This document shows positions 17,569 to 26,089 of a stretch of 64,000 nt of DNA, in pieces. The translations under genes were made by a program, and so were the position numbers. Below the pieces are notes generated by a model. The model saw only the letters and a program-made list of their open reading frames with translations, had not been told where the DNA came from and did no database searches. Origin of the DNA: Pseudomonas abietaniphila. Lineage in GTDB: Bacteria > Pseudomonadota > Gammaproteobacteria > Pseudomonadales > Pseudomonadaceae. The stretch covers positions 62,001 to 126,000 of the forward strand of contig NZ_FNCO01000011.1 of NCBI RefSeq assembly GCF_900100795.1, given 5' to 3'. Position 1 is the first letter of the stretch, and each line of letters opens with the position of its first letter.

Positions 17569-20184
17569 TCAGCAGTCGCTGTCGACCGGGCTGCCCTGCC
17601 CCAGCAGCGACGTGAAGTCGCTCATATTCAACGGTTTGCTCAGGTAGTAGCCCTGCCCCTCATCACACGCCACCGCCTTGAGCAGAGCAAGATGCTCGGC
17701 TGTTTCGATTCCTTCGGCGGTGACCGTCAGCGAAAGCGCTCGCCCTAACCCGATGATGGCTTTGACAATCGACTGGTCATCTTCGCTTTCACCCAGCCGG
17801 GTGAGAAAACTGCGGTCGATCTTCAGCCCGTCAAACGGGAACGTGCGCAGGTAGCTCAACGACGAATACCCCGTGCCGAAATCATCCATGGCAATCCGCA
17901 CGCCGAGACGCTTGAGTGACCGCATGACCTCCAGCGCGCCCGCAGCATCTTCCAGCATCACGCCTTCGGTGATCTCAAGCTCGACGCGCGAAGGCTCCAG
18001 GCCGCTCGCCTCCAGAATCTTCTGGACCCGAAGCGAGACCTGACCGCGCTTGAACTCTGCAGGCGACAGGTTGATCGAGACAAACAGATGGGCCGGCCAT
18101 GTAGCGGCCTGGCTGCAAGCAGTCGCAATCACCCAATCACTGAGGGGGATGATCAGCCCCGTCTCCTCCGCAATCGGGATAAAGGTATCCGGCGCGATCA
18201 GGCCGCGGACAGGATGCTGCCAGCGAACCAGTGCTTCGGCGCCCACCATGTGCCCATCGGCAATGCGGTACCGCGGCTGAAAATGCAGCCTCAGCTCGCC
18301 ATGCTTGATGGCAAAGCGCAAATCGCTTTCCAGACGACGCCGCTCGATGATCCGGGCATTCATGTCGCCGGCATAAAAGCGCCAGGTGCTCCTGCCGCTG
18401 GCTTTGGCCTCATACAAGGCGATGTCGGCATAACGAAGCAGTTCGGCGGCTTCTCGAGCATCCGTGGGCGCCATCGCAATACCGATGCTGGCACTGACGA
18501 ACACCTCCTGTTCGTTGAGCAAAACGGGATGTTCGATGGACCCGATCAATCGCTGGCACAACGCCTCGACCTCTTCGGGGCCTTCGACATCCGTCAGAAT
18601 CAGCACAAACTCGTCGCCCCCGACGCGCGCCACCAGATCGCCGTGACGCACACAATCGGAAAGCCGACGGGACACCTCGTTCAGCACAGTGTCACCTGCG
18701 GCGTGCCCCAGCAGGTCGTTGACCGGTTTGAACCGATCCAGGTCCAGGCTGAGCATGACCAGCGGATGCTGCGCCGTAGGCGTCGCCTTGAGCTTTCCGT
18801 CCAGAAACTCCTGGAGCCTGACCCGGTTGGGCAGCCCGGTCAGGGCATCGTGCTGCGAGAGAAATTCGATACGCCGCCGCGCTTCGACTTCTTCGGTGAC
18901 GTCCGTTGCCGTTCCGCGGAAGCCTGCACCCTTCATCTGCCGGGCGGACAAACGGGTGATCCGAGCTTGACCCCGGGCGTCCGCATAACGGCACTGGATA
19001 CTGATCTCAGGCTTGCGATCCGGGATCGCCAGCCACTGCGAGACGGTCCCCATTTCAGTGCCCAGCAAATCATCCATTGAAGCGCCGGCCCAACCGTCGC
19101 GCGACAGGCCGGTAACGGCTTCGAATCGCTCCGACAGATAGGTGAACCGCCCTTGGTCGTCGATTTCCCAAACCCAGTCGGAACTGGCTTCAACGACATC
19201 CCGAAACCTGGCTTCACTGGTCGCCAGCGCGATCTGGCTGCGTTGCAAGGAGGCGTAACTGTCGTCGAGCGATTTGGCGCTGGCGGTGGTGCGACGCAAA
19301 ATCGCCCACGCCATCAGACAGACCAGCAGTCCGGCCACGCAGACCCAGGGCAGCCCCAGCATCAACAAACGCTCCCCAGGCTTGGGCGGGATCCAGTGCA
19401 AGGCCCCTGCCTCGCCGTCCTGCCCAAGCGCCAGCACCGACGCGTGCCCCAACTCGTCCGGTGTGGCCACATGGAGCGCGCCCACGCCATAGTCCTTGCC
19501 TAGCGCGGCGAGCTTGGCGTCGGTAAGAAGCGTGACGAATATCAGCACGGACGGGGCGCGGTCATCCGGCACGACGGTCGGGTCGGTGCCTGGCGTTATC
19601 GCTGCGGCGGCGACCAACGCGGGAACGCCGTTGACTTGAATGTAGGCTGTGGTCGGGGTCTCTTTCTCGGCCCCCTCACGAGCCCGCGCGAGGATCTGGC
19701 TCATCGACGGCCCCAGCCACTGCGCGGCATCGACGGTCGTCAGGTTGCCCTCGGTCACGGCATAAACCGTGGCATCGGCGTCATTGACGACAAAGAGGCC
19801 TTCGAACCCGAAATCACTGTAGAGCGTCGGGCCGATGTTCTGGCGCACAAAGGCCCAGTCGGTGTCGACATGCAGGTGGAGGTTCTTATAGCTGTCGCCC
19901 CAGAAGGCGTAATCCTTGATGGTCGCGCTTAGCGACTTCTCCAGTGAACGCACTGCCTTGAGGGTGTAGAACTCACTTTCAACTTCTTCGACGCGGTCCA
20001 GATCCCGGGCCAGATAGGCCAACATGCAGCCTCCCAGCACAAACACGCCGGTCAACAACACAACGAATTTGAAGAGCGACGCACGGGCCAGCGCCACACT
20101 GGAGCGATGGTTTCTCGGATTCAAAGGGTCCGAAGGGGGAAGCGTTGGCATAGGCGTTGGCAAGGGCTCATCACGTTCAGTCAT
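17569..20184 (-). CDS. Membrane-bound GGDEF–EAL protein with CHASE4 and PAS sensors
   Basis: This 871-residue signalling protein has, in order, a cytoplasmic leader, a membrane helix near 35–60, a periplasmic CHASE4-like domain to about 275, a second helix (VAGLLVCLMAWAIL), a PAS domain, GGDEF and EAL. The GGDEF sequence is intact (RVGGDEFVLI) and EAL has EALVRWQHP, so both cyclic-di-GMP synthesis and breakdown are possible. The ATG at 20184 has CAGG upstream and is preferred over a GTG 14 codons earlier. It is divergent from the SulP transporter gene. Confidence 0.93.
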   Translation of the reverse strand: MTERDEPLPTPMPTLPPSDPLNPRNHRSSVALARASLFKFVVLLTGVFVLGGCMLAYLARDLDRVEEVESEFYTLKAVRSLEKSLSATIKDYAFWGDSYKNLHLHVDTDWAFVRQNIGPTLYSDFGFEGLFVVNDADATVYAVTEGNLTTVDAAQWLGPSMSQILARAREGAEKETPTTAYIQVNGVPALVAAAAITPGTDPTVVPDDRAPSVLIFVTLLTDAKLAALGKDYGVGALHVATPDELGHASVLALGQDGEAGALHWIPPKPGERLLMLGLPWVCVAGLLVCLMAWAILRRTTASAKSLDDSYASLQRSQIALATSEARFRDVVEASSDWVWEIDDQGRFTYLSERFEAVTGLSRDGWAGASMDDLLGTEMGTVSQWLAIPDRKPEISIQCRYADARGQARITRLSARQMKGAGFRGTATDVTEEVEARRRIEFLSQHDALTGLPNRVRLQEFLDGKLKATPTAQHPLVMLSLDLDRFKPVNDLLGHAAGDTVLNEVSRRLSDCVRHGDLVARVGGDEFVLILTDVEGPEEVEALCQRLIGSIEHPVLLNEQEVFVSASIGIAMAPTDAREAAELLRYADIALYEAKASGRSTWRFYAGDMNARIIERRRLESDLRFAIKHGELRLHFQPRYRIADGHMVGAEALVRWQHPVRGLIAPDTFIPIAEETGLIIPLSDWVIATACSQAATWPAHLFVSINLSPAEFKRGQVSLRVQKILEASGLEPSRVELEITEGVMLEDAAGALEVMRSLKRLGVRIAMDDFGTGYSSLSYLRTFPFDGLKIDRSFLTRLGESEDDQSIVKAIIGLGRALSLTVTAEGIETAEHLALLKAVACDEGQGYYLSKPLNMSDFTSLLGQGSPVDSDC

Positions 20185-20407
20185 GAAACCTGTATCGACA
20201 GATGCCCCAAAATGATGAGTCGCCACTGATCAGCTGCAATCGCCAAAGACGGGCACCTGGCGGCCGGCCCAGCAATCACGGGGCAGCAGTCAACACATGA
20301 CGCCGGGCGCTCGCACCCCGGCTGGCTTACGCACGCAGCATTCCGTAACATTCCCCCTTTTTCACCGACGCGGCCGTCCCGGAGCCGCTCCGTCACTCAG
20401 GTACTTC

Positions 20408-21850
20408 ATGAAACCCGCTCGCCTACGCGCCGATGTCCTCGCCGGACTCACCACGTCTTTCGCCCTGGTGCCGGAGTGCATCGCCTTCGCCCTGGTCGCC
20501 CACCTCAACCCGCTGATGGGCCTGTATGGCGCGTTCATCATTTGCACGCTGACCGCGCTGTTCGGTGGTCGGCCCGGCATGGTGTCGGGCGCCGCAGGGT
20601 CGATGGCGGTGGTGATCGTTGCGCTGGTGGTGCAACACGGCGTGCAGTATTTACTGGCGACGGTGTTGCTCGGCGGTCTGGTGATGATTGCGTTCGGCCT
20701 GCTGCGTCTGGGCAAACTGGTGCGCATGGTGCCGTACCCGGTGATGCTCGGCTTCGTCAACGGCCTGGCGATCGTGATCGCCATGGCCCAGCTCGAACAC
20801 TTCAAGCGCGGCGACACCTGGCTCAGCGGCGCGCCGCTGTACCTGATGCTCGGTCTGGTGGCGTTGACCATGGCCGTCGTTTACCTGCTGCCGCGCCTGA
20901 CCCGCTCGGTCCCGCCTGCATTGGTCGCCATTCTGGGCGTCGGGCTGCTGGTGTACCTGTTCAACCTGCCGACCCGCACGCTCGGCGACATGGCGCACAT
21001 CGCGGGCGGCCTGCCCGGCGTCGCCATGCCGGATATCCCGTGGAACCTGGAGACCCTTTACATCATTGCGCCCTATGCCGTGTTGATGGCACTGGTCGGT
21101 CTGCTGGAAACCCTGCTGACGCTCAACCTCACCGATGAGATCACCGAAAGCCGTGGCTACCCGGATCGGGAATGCGTGGCCTTGGGGGTTGCCAACATGG
21201 CGTCGGGTTTCTGTGGCGGCATGGGCGGTTGCGCCATGATCGGCCAGACCGTGATCAACCTCAGCTCGGGCGGTCGCGGACGTCTGTCCGGCATCGTGGC
21301 CGGGGTGATGATTCTGATGTTCGTGCTGTTTCTGTCACCGCTGATCGAGCGCATTCCACTGGCCGCGCTGGTCGGCGTGATGTTCGTGGTCGCTCAACAG
21401 ACCTTCGCCTGGGCGTCGCTGCGCGTGCTGCGCAAAGTGCCGTTGAACGATGTGATGGCGATCATCGCCGTGACCATCGTCACCGTGCTCACGGATCTGG
21501 CGACCGCGGTGCTGTTCGGCATTCTTATCGCAGCCCTCAACTTCGCCTGGCAACAAGCCCGCGAGCTGTACGCCGACAGCCATGTCGAAGCCGACGGCAG
21601 CAAGCTGTATCACTTGCACGGCACGCTGTTCTTCGCCTCGACCACTCCGTTCCTCGACCAGTTCGATCACCTCAACGATCCAGGCCAGGTGACGCTGGAC
21701 TGCCGGCACCTGCGCTTCGTCGACTACTCGGCCATCGCCGCCCTGAAGACGTTGCGCGAGCGCTATCAGAAAGCCGGTAAACACCTGCGGGTCGTGCACC
21801 TGTCCGAGCGCTGCAAAAAGCTGCTCAAGCGCGCCGGCGTGCAGCACTGA
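20408..21850 (+). CDS. SulP-family anion transporter with STAS domain
   Basis: This 480-residue protein has the SulP opening (RADVLAGLTTSFALVPECIA), about 12–14 membrane helices, and a C-terminal STAS domain around HLRFVDYSAIAALKTL that may regulate transport. Bacterial SulP proteins carry sulfate, bicarbonate, C4-dicarboxylates or other anions; nothing nearby identifies which. The ATG at 20408 starts the conserved segment, with CAGG just before; the frame is open upstream but not family-like. Confidence 0.92.
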   Translation: MKPARLRADVLAGLTTSFALVPECIAFALVAHLNPLMGLYGAFIICTLTALFGGRPGMVSGAAGSMAVVIVALVVQHGVQYLLATVLLGGLVMIAFGLLRLGKLVRMVPYPVMLGFVNGLAIVIAMAQLEHFKRGDTWLSGAPLYLMLGLVALTMAVVYLLPRLTRSVPPALVAILGVGLLVYLFNLPTRTLGDMAHIAGGLPGVAMPDIPWNLETLYIIAPYAVLMALVGLLETLLTLNLTDEITESRGYPDRECVALGVANMASGFCGGMGGCAMIGQTVINLSSGGRGRLSGIVAGVMILMFVLFLSPLIERIPLAALVGVMFVVAQQTFAWASLRVLRKVPLNDVMAIIAVTIVTVLTDLATAVLFGILIAALNFAWQQARELYADSHVEADGSKLYHLHGTLFFASTTPFLDQFDHLNDPGQVTLDCRHLRFVDYSAIAALKTLRERYQKAGKHLRVVHLSERCKKLLKRAGVQH

Positions 21851-21914
21851 CAGGCGGTTTTGCCGTGGGCGTGCCTCCACACAGCAAGCGCTGTCAGCTC
21901 AACCTCTTTCTGAT

Positions 21915-21978
21915 GGTTCCCACGCTCCGTGTGGTAACCCATCCCATGACGCTCTGCGTCATCCGGGATGTGGCGTAC
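21915..21978. repeat. REP-like palindromes, family B
   Basis: GGTTCCCACGCTCCGTGTGG followed by CATGACGCTCTGCGTCATCC is another member of the CCCACGCTCYGCGTGGG family also seen at 12877 and 35850. It lies between the convergent SulP gene and the GT39 gene. Confidence 0.75.
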
Positions 21979-22064
21979 TGTCAGGCTTTGCGACCCTCAA
22001 GAAACGGACAGGCACCACAGGTTTGAGAACCCTAGAATCTCCCACAGGTTCTGTGTTTCACCCG

Positions 22065-23606
22065 TCAACGCGAGGCGACGCCACCCACCCGCTGCTGCGT
22101 CCACTCAAACGCATACACCTTCGACGGCGGCGGGGACTGGCAACGGCCGTTGTCTGCATCCGCCCCGACCAGGTACCACTCGGCCCGTGAGGTGTCGCCC
22201 ACGCTTCGGGCCTTCGCCGGGTCGTAGCAGCGCGCCATGTCGTTCGCGGGGACGAGGGCATAGGCCTGTGGATGGCTGCGCAACCAGACGACCGAGTGCT
22301 CCAGCGGGCTTTTGTCCATGAAGCCAAAGTGCACGACCGGCTGCTGCGCGAACAACCAGTGCCCTTCACGCCAGCCCACCAGCACGACCTGCGCGTTACC
22401 GGTCAACTGCGCCACGTCCCGCATCATGGTTTCATGAGGATTGATGCCCTCCTGACGAGGCTCGACGAAACCGCGCACGAACCAGGCGCACAACCACACC
22501 GCCGTCAGCGTCACGAACACCGTTCGGCCCCAAGGCCTGCGGCTGAACCAGCGACGCAGCATCCAGGGAACCAACGGTGCGACCGCCAGCACCAACGCAG
22601 GCACCGCAGGAAAGACGTAAATCTTGCGCTTGCCCGTGCTCAGGCTGAAGAACACCAGCACCAGCACCACCCAGCCGAGCAATACCAGGACCCGACCGTC
22701 GTGCTTGAGCAACTGCTTGCGCCAGGCGGGCACCAGCCAGGGCAGCATGAAGATGATCGGTAGCCAGTACTTGGGGATGACCTGCACAAAGAAATACCAG
22801 AACGGCTCGCGATGGTCCCAGGCATTGGCATAACGGCCTGCCGTCTGCTTCAGCAGAATTTCCTGGGCGTACGCCAGGCTGTCGGCGCTGCCTTGGGACA
22901 CGATCACGATCAACGGCAGCAGCCATATCGCAATTGCCGCCAACGCCACCAGCAACCCCAACCACCAGGCGTTGGCCTTGCCCGGCATCGGCACCACCCC
23001 GTGCCAGCCTTTGCGCACCGCATAGGCGTAAGGAATCAGCATCAAGGCCGGCAAAAAACCCACGCCCTTGCTGATGACACCCAGCCCCATGGCGGCACAG
23101 CCGATGTAGAACCACCCCCACGCCGGCCCCAGCAGCAAGTGCCGGCACAGGCCGTAGATCCCCAGCATCGTCCAGAGCGCGAGAAAGCCGTCGATCTGTC
23201 CGGTCTGCAAGATGCTGTACGTCTGATAGGTCGTGAGAAACAGCAACGCCGAGATCACCCCGACACGCCGCCCCCACAAGCGCCGCCCCAGGTCATACAG
23301 ACAGCCCGTGGATACCGCCCCCGCCAGCAACGCCGGCAGGTAAAGCGCCACTTTGGGCAGGTGGGTCAACTGCACGCACAGCGCCACCGCCCACATGAAC
23401 AGCGGCGGCTTGTCGGCGTAAATTTCGCCCGCGCGATGCGGGATGAACCAGGAGCCGTTCTGCAGCATTTCCAGGGCGACGCCCAGAAAGCGCTCTTCGT
23501 CGACATTGAGCGGTTGGCGCCAGCCAAGACCGGCTCCCAGCAACACCATCGCCAACGCCACACTCGCCCAAAACTCCAGCCGCGAAGACGCCAATCGTAT
23601 GCGCAC
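22065..23606 (-). CDS. ArnT-like glycosyltransferase (GT39/GT83, polyprenyl-phosphate sugar donor)
   Basis: This 513-residue protein is a polytopic membrane glycosyltransferase of the GT-C fold. The first periplasmic loop has the catalytic acidic pair in NVDEERFLG, followed by RAGEIYADKPPLFMW, closely matching ArnT and related lipid A or core modifying enzymes. It is the last gene of a four-gene operon and would move a sugar from an undecaprenyl-phosphate carrier to LPS in the periplasm. The GTG at 23606 lies four bases after the previous stop and after TGAGGCC; a longer in-frame start would overlap that gene. Confidence 0.85.
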   Translation of the reverse strand: MRIRLASSRLEFWASVALAMVLLGAGLGWRQPLNVDEERFLGVALEMLQNGSWFIPHRAGEIYADKPPLFMWAVALCVQLTHLPKVALYLPALLAGAVSTGCLYDLGRRLWGRRVGVISALLFLTTYQTYSILQTGQIDGFLALWTMLGIYGLCRHLLLGPAWGWFYIGCAAMGLGVISKGVGFLPALMLIPYAYAVRKGWHGVVPMPGKANAWWLGLLVALAAIAIWLLPLIVIVSQGSADSLAYAQEILLKQTAGRYANAWDHREPFWYFFVQVIPKYWLPIIFMLPWLVPAWRKQLLKHDGRVLVLLGWVVLVLVFFSLSTGKRKIYVFPAVPALVLAVAPLVPWMLRRWFSRRPWGRTVFVTLTAVWLCAWFVRGFVEPRQEGINPHETMMRDVAQLTGNAQVVLVGWREGHWLFAQQPVVHFGFMDKSPLEHSVVWLRSHPQAYALVPANDMARCYDPAKARSVGDTSRAEWYLVGADADNGRCQSPPPSKVYAFEWTQQRVGGVASR

Positions 23607-23610
23607 GGCC

Positions 23611-23904
23611 TCAGTGTCCCTTGTCCGGTTCGGGGGACGCCTTCTCACCGTGTTTGGCAATCAGCTGCAGATTGCGCAGGTAGACGATGAACCCGAACGA
23701 CTGCCCGACGATAAACACCGGGTCTGCGCGGTAAATCGCGTACGCCAGCAGCAACGCGCTGCCGATGATGCTCAGGTACCAGAACCCGACCGGGATCATG
23801 CTGCGTTTCTTGTATTCGCTGTACAGCCATTGCAGAACAAAACGCCCGGTGAACGCCAGCTGGCCAATGAAACCGACGGCCAGCCACAACGATTCTCTGC
23901 CCAT
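23611..23904 (-). CDS. LAB_N (lipid-A-disaccharide synthase N-terminal domain) small membrane protein
   Basis: This 97-residue protein has three hydrophobic helices and the motif GQLAFTGRFVLQWLYSEYKK, with VGFWYLSIIGS and GQSFGFIVYLRNL, the LAB_N pattern. The same domain occurs fused to LpxB in some bacteria and resembles the PQ-loop/SWEET transporter fold. It lies between the GT2 and GT39 genes, with one base to the former and four to the latter. In this setting it may flip or chaperone the lipid-linked sugar, the job ArnE/ArnF do in the aminoarabinose pathway; that is inference. Confidence 0.85.
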   Translation of the reverse strand: MGRESLWLAVGFIGQLAFTGRFVLQWLYSEYKKRSMIPVGFWYLSIIGSALLLAYAIYRADPVFIVGQSFGFIVYLRNLQLIAKHGEKASPEPDKGH

Positions 23905-23905
23905 C

Positions 23906-24649
23906 TCAGACCTCGGTTTCTTGTGCGGTGACGTCCAGACGGGTGCGCCTTATCAGCCACCACACGCCGAACAGATCGAGGATGCCGACAAGTGCCCGGT
24001 CCAGGTTGCCGTAATTCGACACCCCTGATCCGCGCTCGCGGTGGTTGACCGGGTGCACCAGCATCCGCCCGTTGTGACGACGGATCAGTGCGGGAATGAA
24101 GCGGTGCATGTGATCGAAGTACGGCAAGCGCAGAAACGCTTCGCGCTCGATCAGCTTGATGCCGCAGCCGGTGTCGGGCGTCTGGTCTTTGAGCAGATTG
24201 CTGCGCAGTTTGTTGGCGAATCGCGACGCCCAGCGTTTGCTCGCGGTGTCCTGACGGTTGACCCGATGGCCCGCCACCAGCTTCACGCCCCCGGGTTTTC
24301 CTTCCGAGCCACGAACCAGATCCAGCATCTTCGGCAGATCGGCAGGATCGTTCTGACCATCGCCGTCGAGCGTCGCCAGCCAGCGACCGCGTGCCGCCTG
24401 CGCAGCGTGATGAATCGAGGTGCTCTGGCCCAGGGAGCGGGCATGGCTCAGCACCCGCAACTCAGGGTATCCAGCGGCCTGCAAGCTGCGTAATTCGGCA
24501 GCGGTGGCGTCGGTGCTGCCGTCGTCCACCACAATGACTTCAAACGCCTCGTTGGCCAGCGCGGCGCGGACTTCTTCCAGCAACGGAATGAGGTTGCCGG
24601 CTTCATTTTTTGCCGGAATGAGCACCGACACGTAAGGGGTTTCGGACAT
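23906..24649 (-). CDS. GT2 glycosyltransferase, probable undecaprenyl-phosphate sugar synthase
   Basis: This 247-residue GT2 enzyme has the nucleotide-sugar motif SVLIPAKNEAGNL, the DDGSTDAT turn, and a metal-binding DGDGQNDP motif of the dolichol-phosphate-mannose-synthase/ArnC type. It lacks the C-terminal membrane helices of ArnC, so it may associate with the membrane through partners. It should transfer the sugar of a UDP donor to undecaprenyl phosphate. It sits 33 bases after the epimerase gene that would make the donor and just before the LAB_N gene. Confidence 0.88.
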   Translation of the reverse strand: MSETPYVSVLIPAKNEAGNLIPLLEEVRAALANEAFEVIVVDDGSTDATAAELRSLQAAGYPELRVLSHARSLGQSTSIHHAAQAARGRWLATLDGDGQNDPADLPKMLDLVRGSEGKPGGVKLVAGHRVNRQDTASKRWASRFANKLRSNLLKDQTPDTGCGIKLIEREAFLRLPYFDHMHRFIPALIRRHNGRMLVHPVNHRERGSGVSNYGNLDRALVGILDLFGVWWLIRRTRLDVTAQETEV

Positions 24650-24682
24650 GAAGTTCCTGTCACAAGGCTGGGAAATAAAGGA

Positions 24683-25681
24683 TTAAACGCGGTAGTAACT
24701 GCAGTACCAGTCGACAAAGGACGGCACACCGGTCGACACCGTGACGTGAGGCCGGAAACCCGTTCGCGCCTCCAGCTCACGGGTGTCGGCCCAGGTGTTC
24801 AGAACGTCGCCTGGCTGCTGTGGCATGAAATGCTTGATGGCGCGGATGCCGAGGGTGTCTTCGAGGCATTCGACGAAATCCAGCAGCTTCACGGGGGAGC
24901 CGAATCCGATGTTGTAGACCTTGTTCGGCGCCCCGCTTTCGGACGTCGGCGGCAGCGGTATCAGGCGCACGAGGCCCTCGACGATGTCGTCGATATAAGT
25001 GAAGTCGCGGGACATGGCGCCATCGTTGTAGAGGTCGATGGTGCGTCTTTTGAGGATGGCATCCGTGAATTTGAACAGCGCCATGTCGGGTCTGCCCCAC
25101 GGGCCGTACACGGTAAAGAACCGCAGGCCGGTCGTGGGAATGCCATACAGGTGAGCGTACGAATGCGCCATCAGCTCGTTGGCGCGTTTGGTGGCGGCAT
25201 AGAACGACATCGGCCGCTCGACCGAGTCGGTCGTGGCGTACGGCAGATGGTCGTTCAACCCGTACACCGAACTGCTTGAGGCATAGATCAAATGCGTCGG
25301 CACATGGGCCCGGCAGGCTTCCAGCACGTTGAGGAACCCCACCAGGTTGCTTTGCGCGTAGGTGTCCGGGCTGTCGATGGAATAGCGCACGCCCGCCTGA
25401 GCGGCGAGGTGAATAACGTGATCGAAGCGCTGTTCGGCGAACAGCGTCAGCATTGCCTGTTTGTCACCCAGATCGAGCAGCTTGAACGCGAAGTTGGGCA
25501 GTGCCATGAGCAGTGACAGCCGGGCCTGCTTGAGTTCGACGCTGTAGTAACCGTTGAGGTTATCGATGCCGACCACGTCGTGGCCGTCCCTGCACAGCCG
25601 CCGGGCGGTATGAAAACCGATAAACCCCGCCGCCCCGGTGACGAGGATTTTCTTGCGGTTACCCGGAACGCTCACATCCAT
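24683..25681 (-). CDS. UDP-glucuronate 4-epimerase-like NAD-dependent epimerase
   Basis: This 332-residue SDR-type epimerase has the NAD motif GAAGFIGFHTA near the N terminus, the SSSSVYG segment, and the catalytic Tyr-Lys pair in SFYAATKRANE. The later GRPDMALFKFTDAIL and MSRDFTYIDDIVEG segments strongly resemble UDP-glucuronate 4-epimerases, which make UDP-galacturonate. It is the first gene of the operon continuing to 22065, so it probably supplies the donor sugar for the downstream transferases. UDP-glucuronate itself would have to come from a ugd gene elsewhere. Confidence 0.88.
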   Translation of the reverse strand: MDVSVPGNRKKILVTGAAGFIGFHTARRLCRDGHDVVGIDNLNGYYSVELKQARLSLLMALPNFAFKLLDLGDKQAMLTLFAEQRFDHVIHLAAQAGVRYSIDSPDTYAQSNLVGFLNVLEACRAHVPTHLIYASSSSVYGLNDHLPYATTDSVERPMSFYAATKRANELMAHSYAHLYGIPTTGLRFFTVYGPWGRPDMALFKFTDAILKRRTIDLYNDGAMSRDFTYIDDIVEGLVRLIPLPPTSESGAPNKVYNIGFGSPVKLLDFVECLEDTLGIRAIKHFMPQQPGDVLNTWADTRELEARTGFRPHVTVSTGVPSFVDWYCSYYRV

Positions 25682-26089
25682 AAATTGCTCTGCTCGATGG
25701 CCAAGGCGTTTCTATCGCTGCAGAGGCTTATATCAACCGCAAGTGAAGGTTTTATGGGCGGATGTTGACAGTTGTGTGAGCGACGAGGGTGTCCGGTCCC
25801 GCGTCAGCCAAATGGCAGCTTCGAGGGCAGTGTTTCCGGCCTTTTGCCATATTGGTGCGCACCCCACGAATAACCGATACAAAACTACTCATATTTTGTA
25901 CACAAACCTGACTCGCAGCACCTTTGAAACAATCCGCCAAATGGTCGCTGCCCTTCACGCAAAGGCTCTGGAGAGCGTCAGCGACTGACAACCTGACCAT
26001 TCGATCAGTTTCGTGGCCCGGTTATTGCTCCAGGCGAACTACCGGCACTGTTCCATCGTGGTTGTGCGCTTGTATTTGCGGAGTTTTCT
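25682..26089. other. Divergent intergenic region with a possible operator
   Basis: This 408-base gap separates the sugar-modification operon and the chemoreceptor gene, so it must hold both promoters. The one distinct element is TACAAAA, nine bases, TTTTGTA (25878–25900), a perfect 7-bp inverted repeat resembling a dimeric regulator site. No convincing small gene is seen. Confidence 0.5.
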
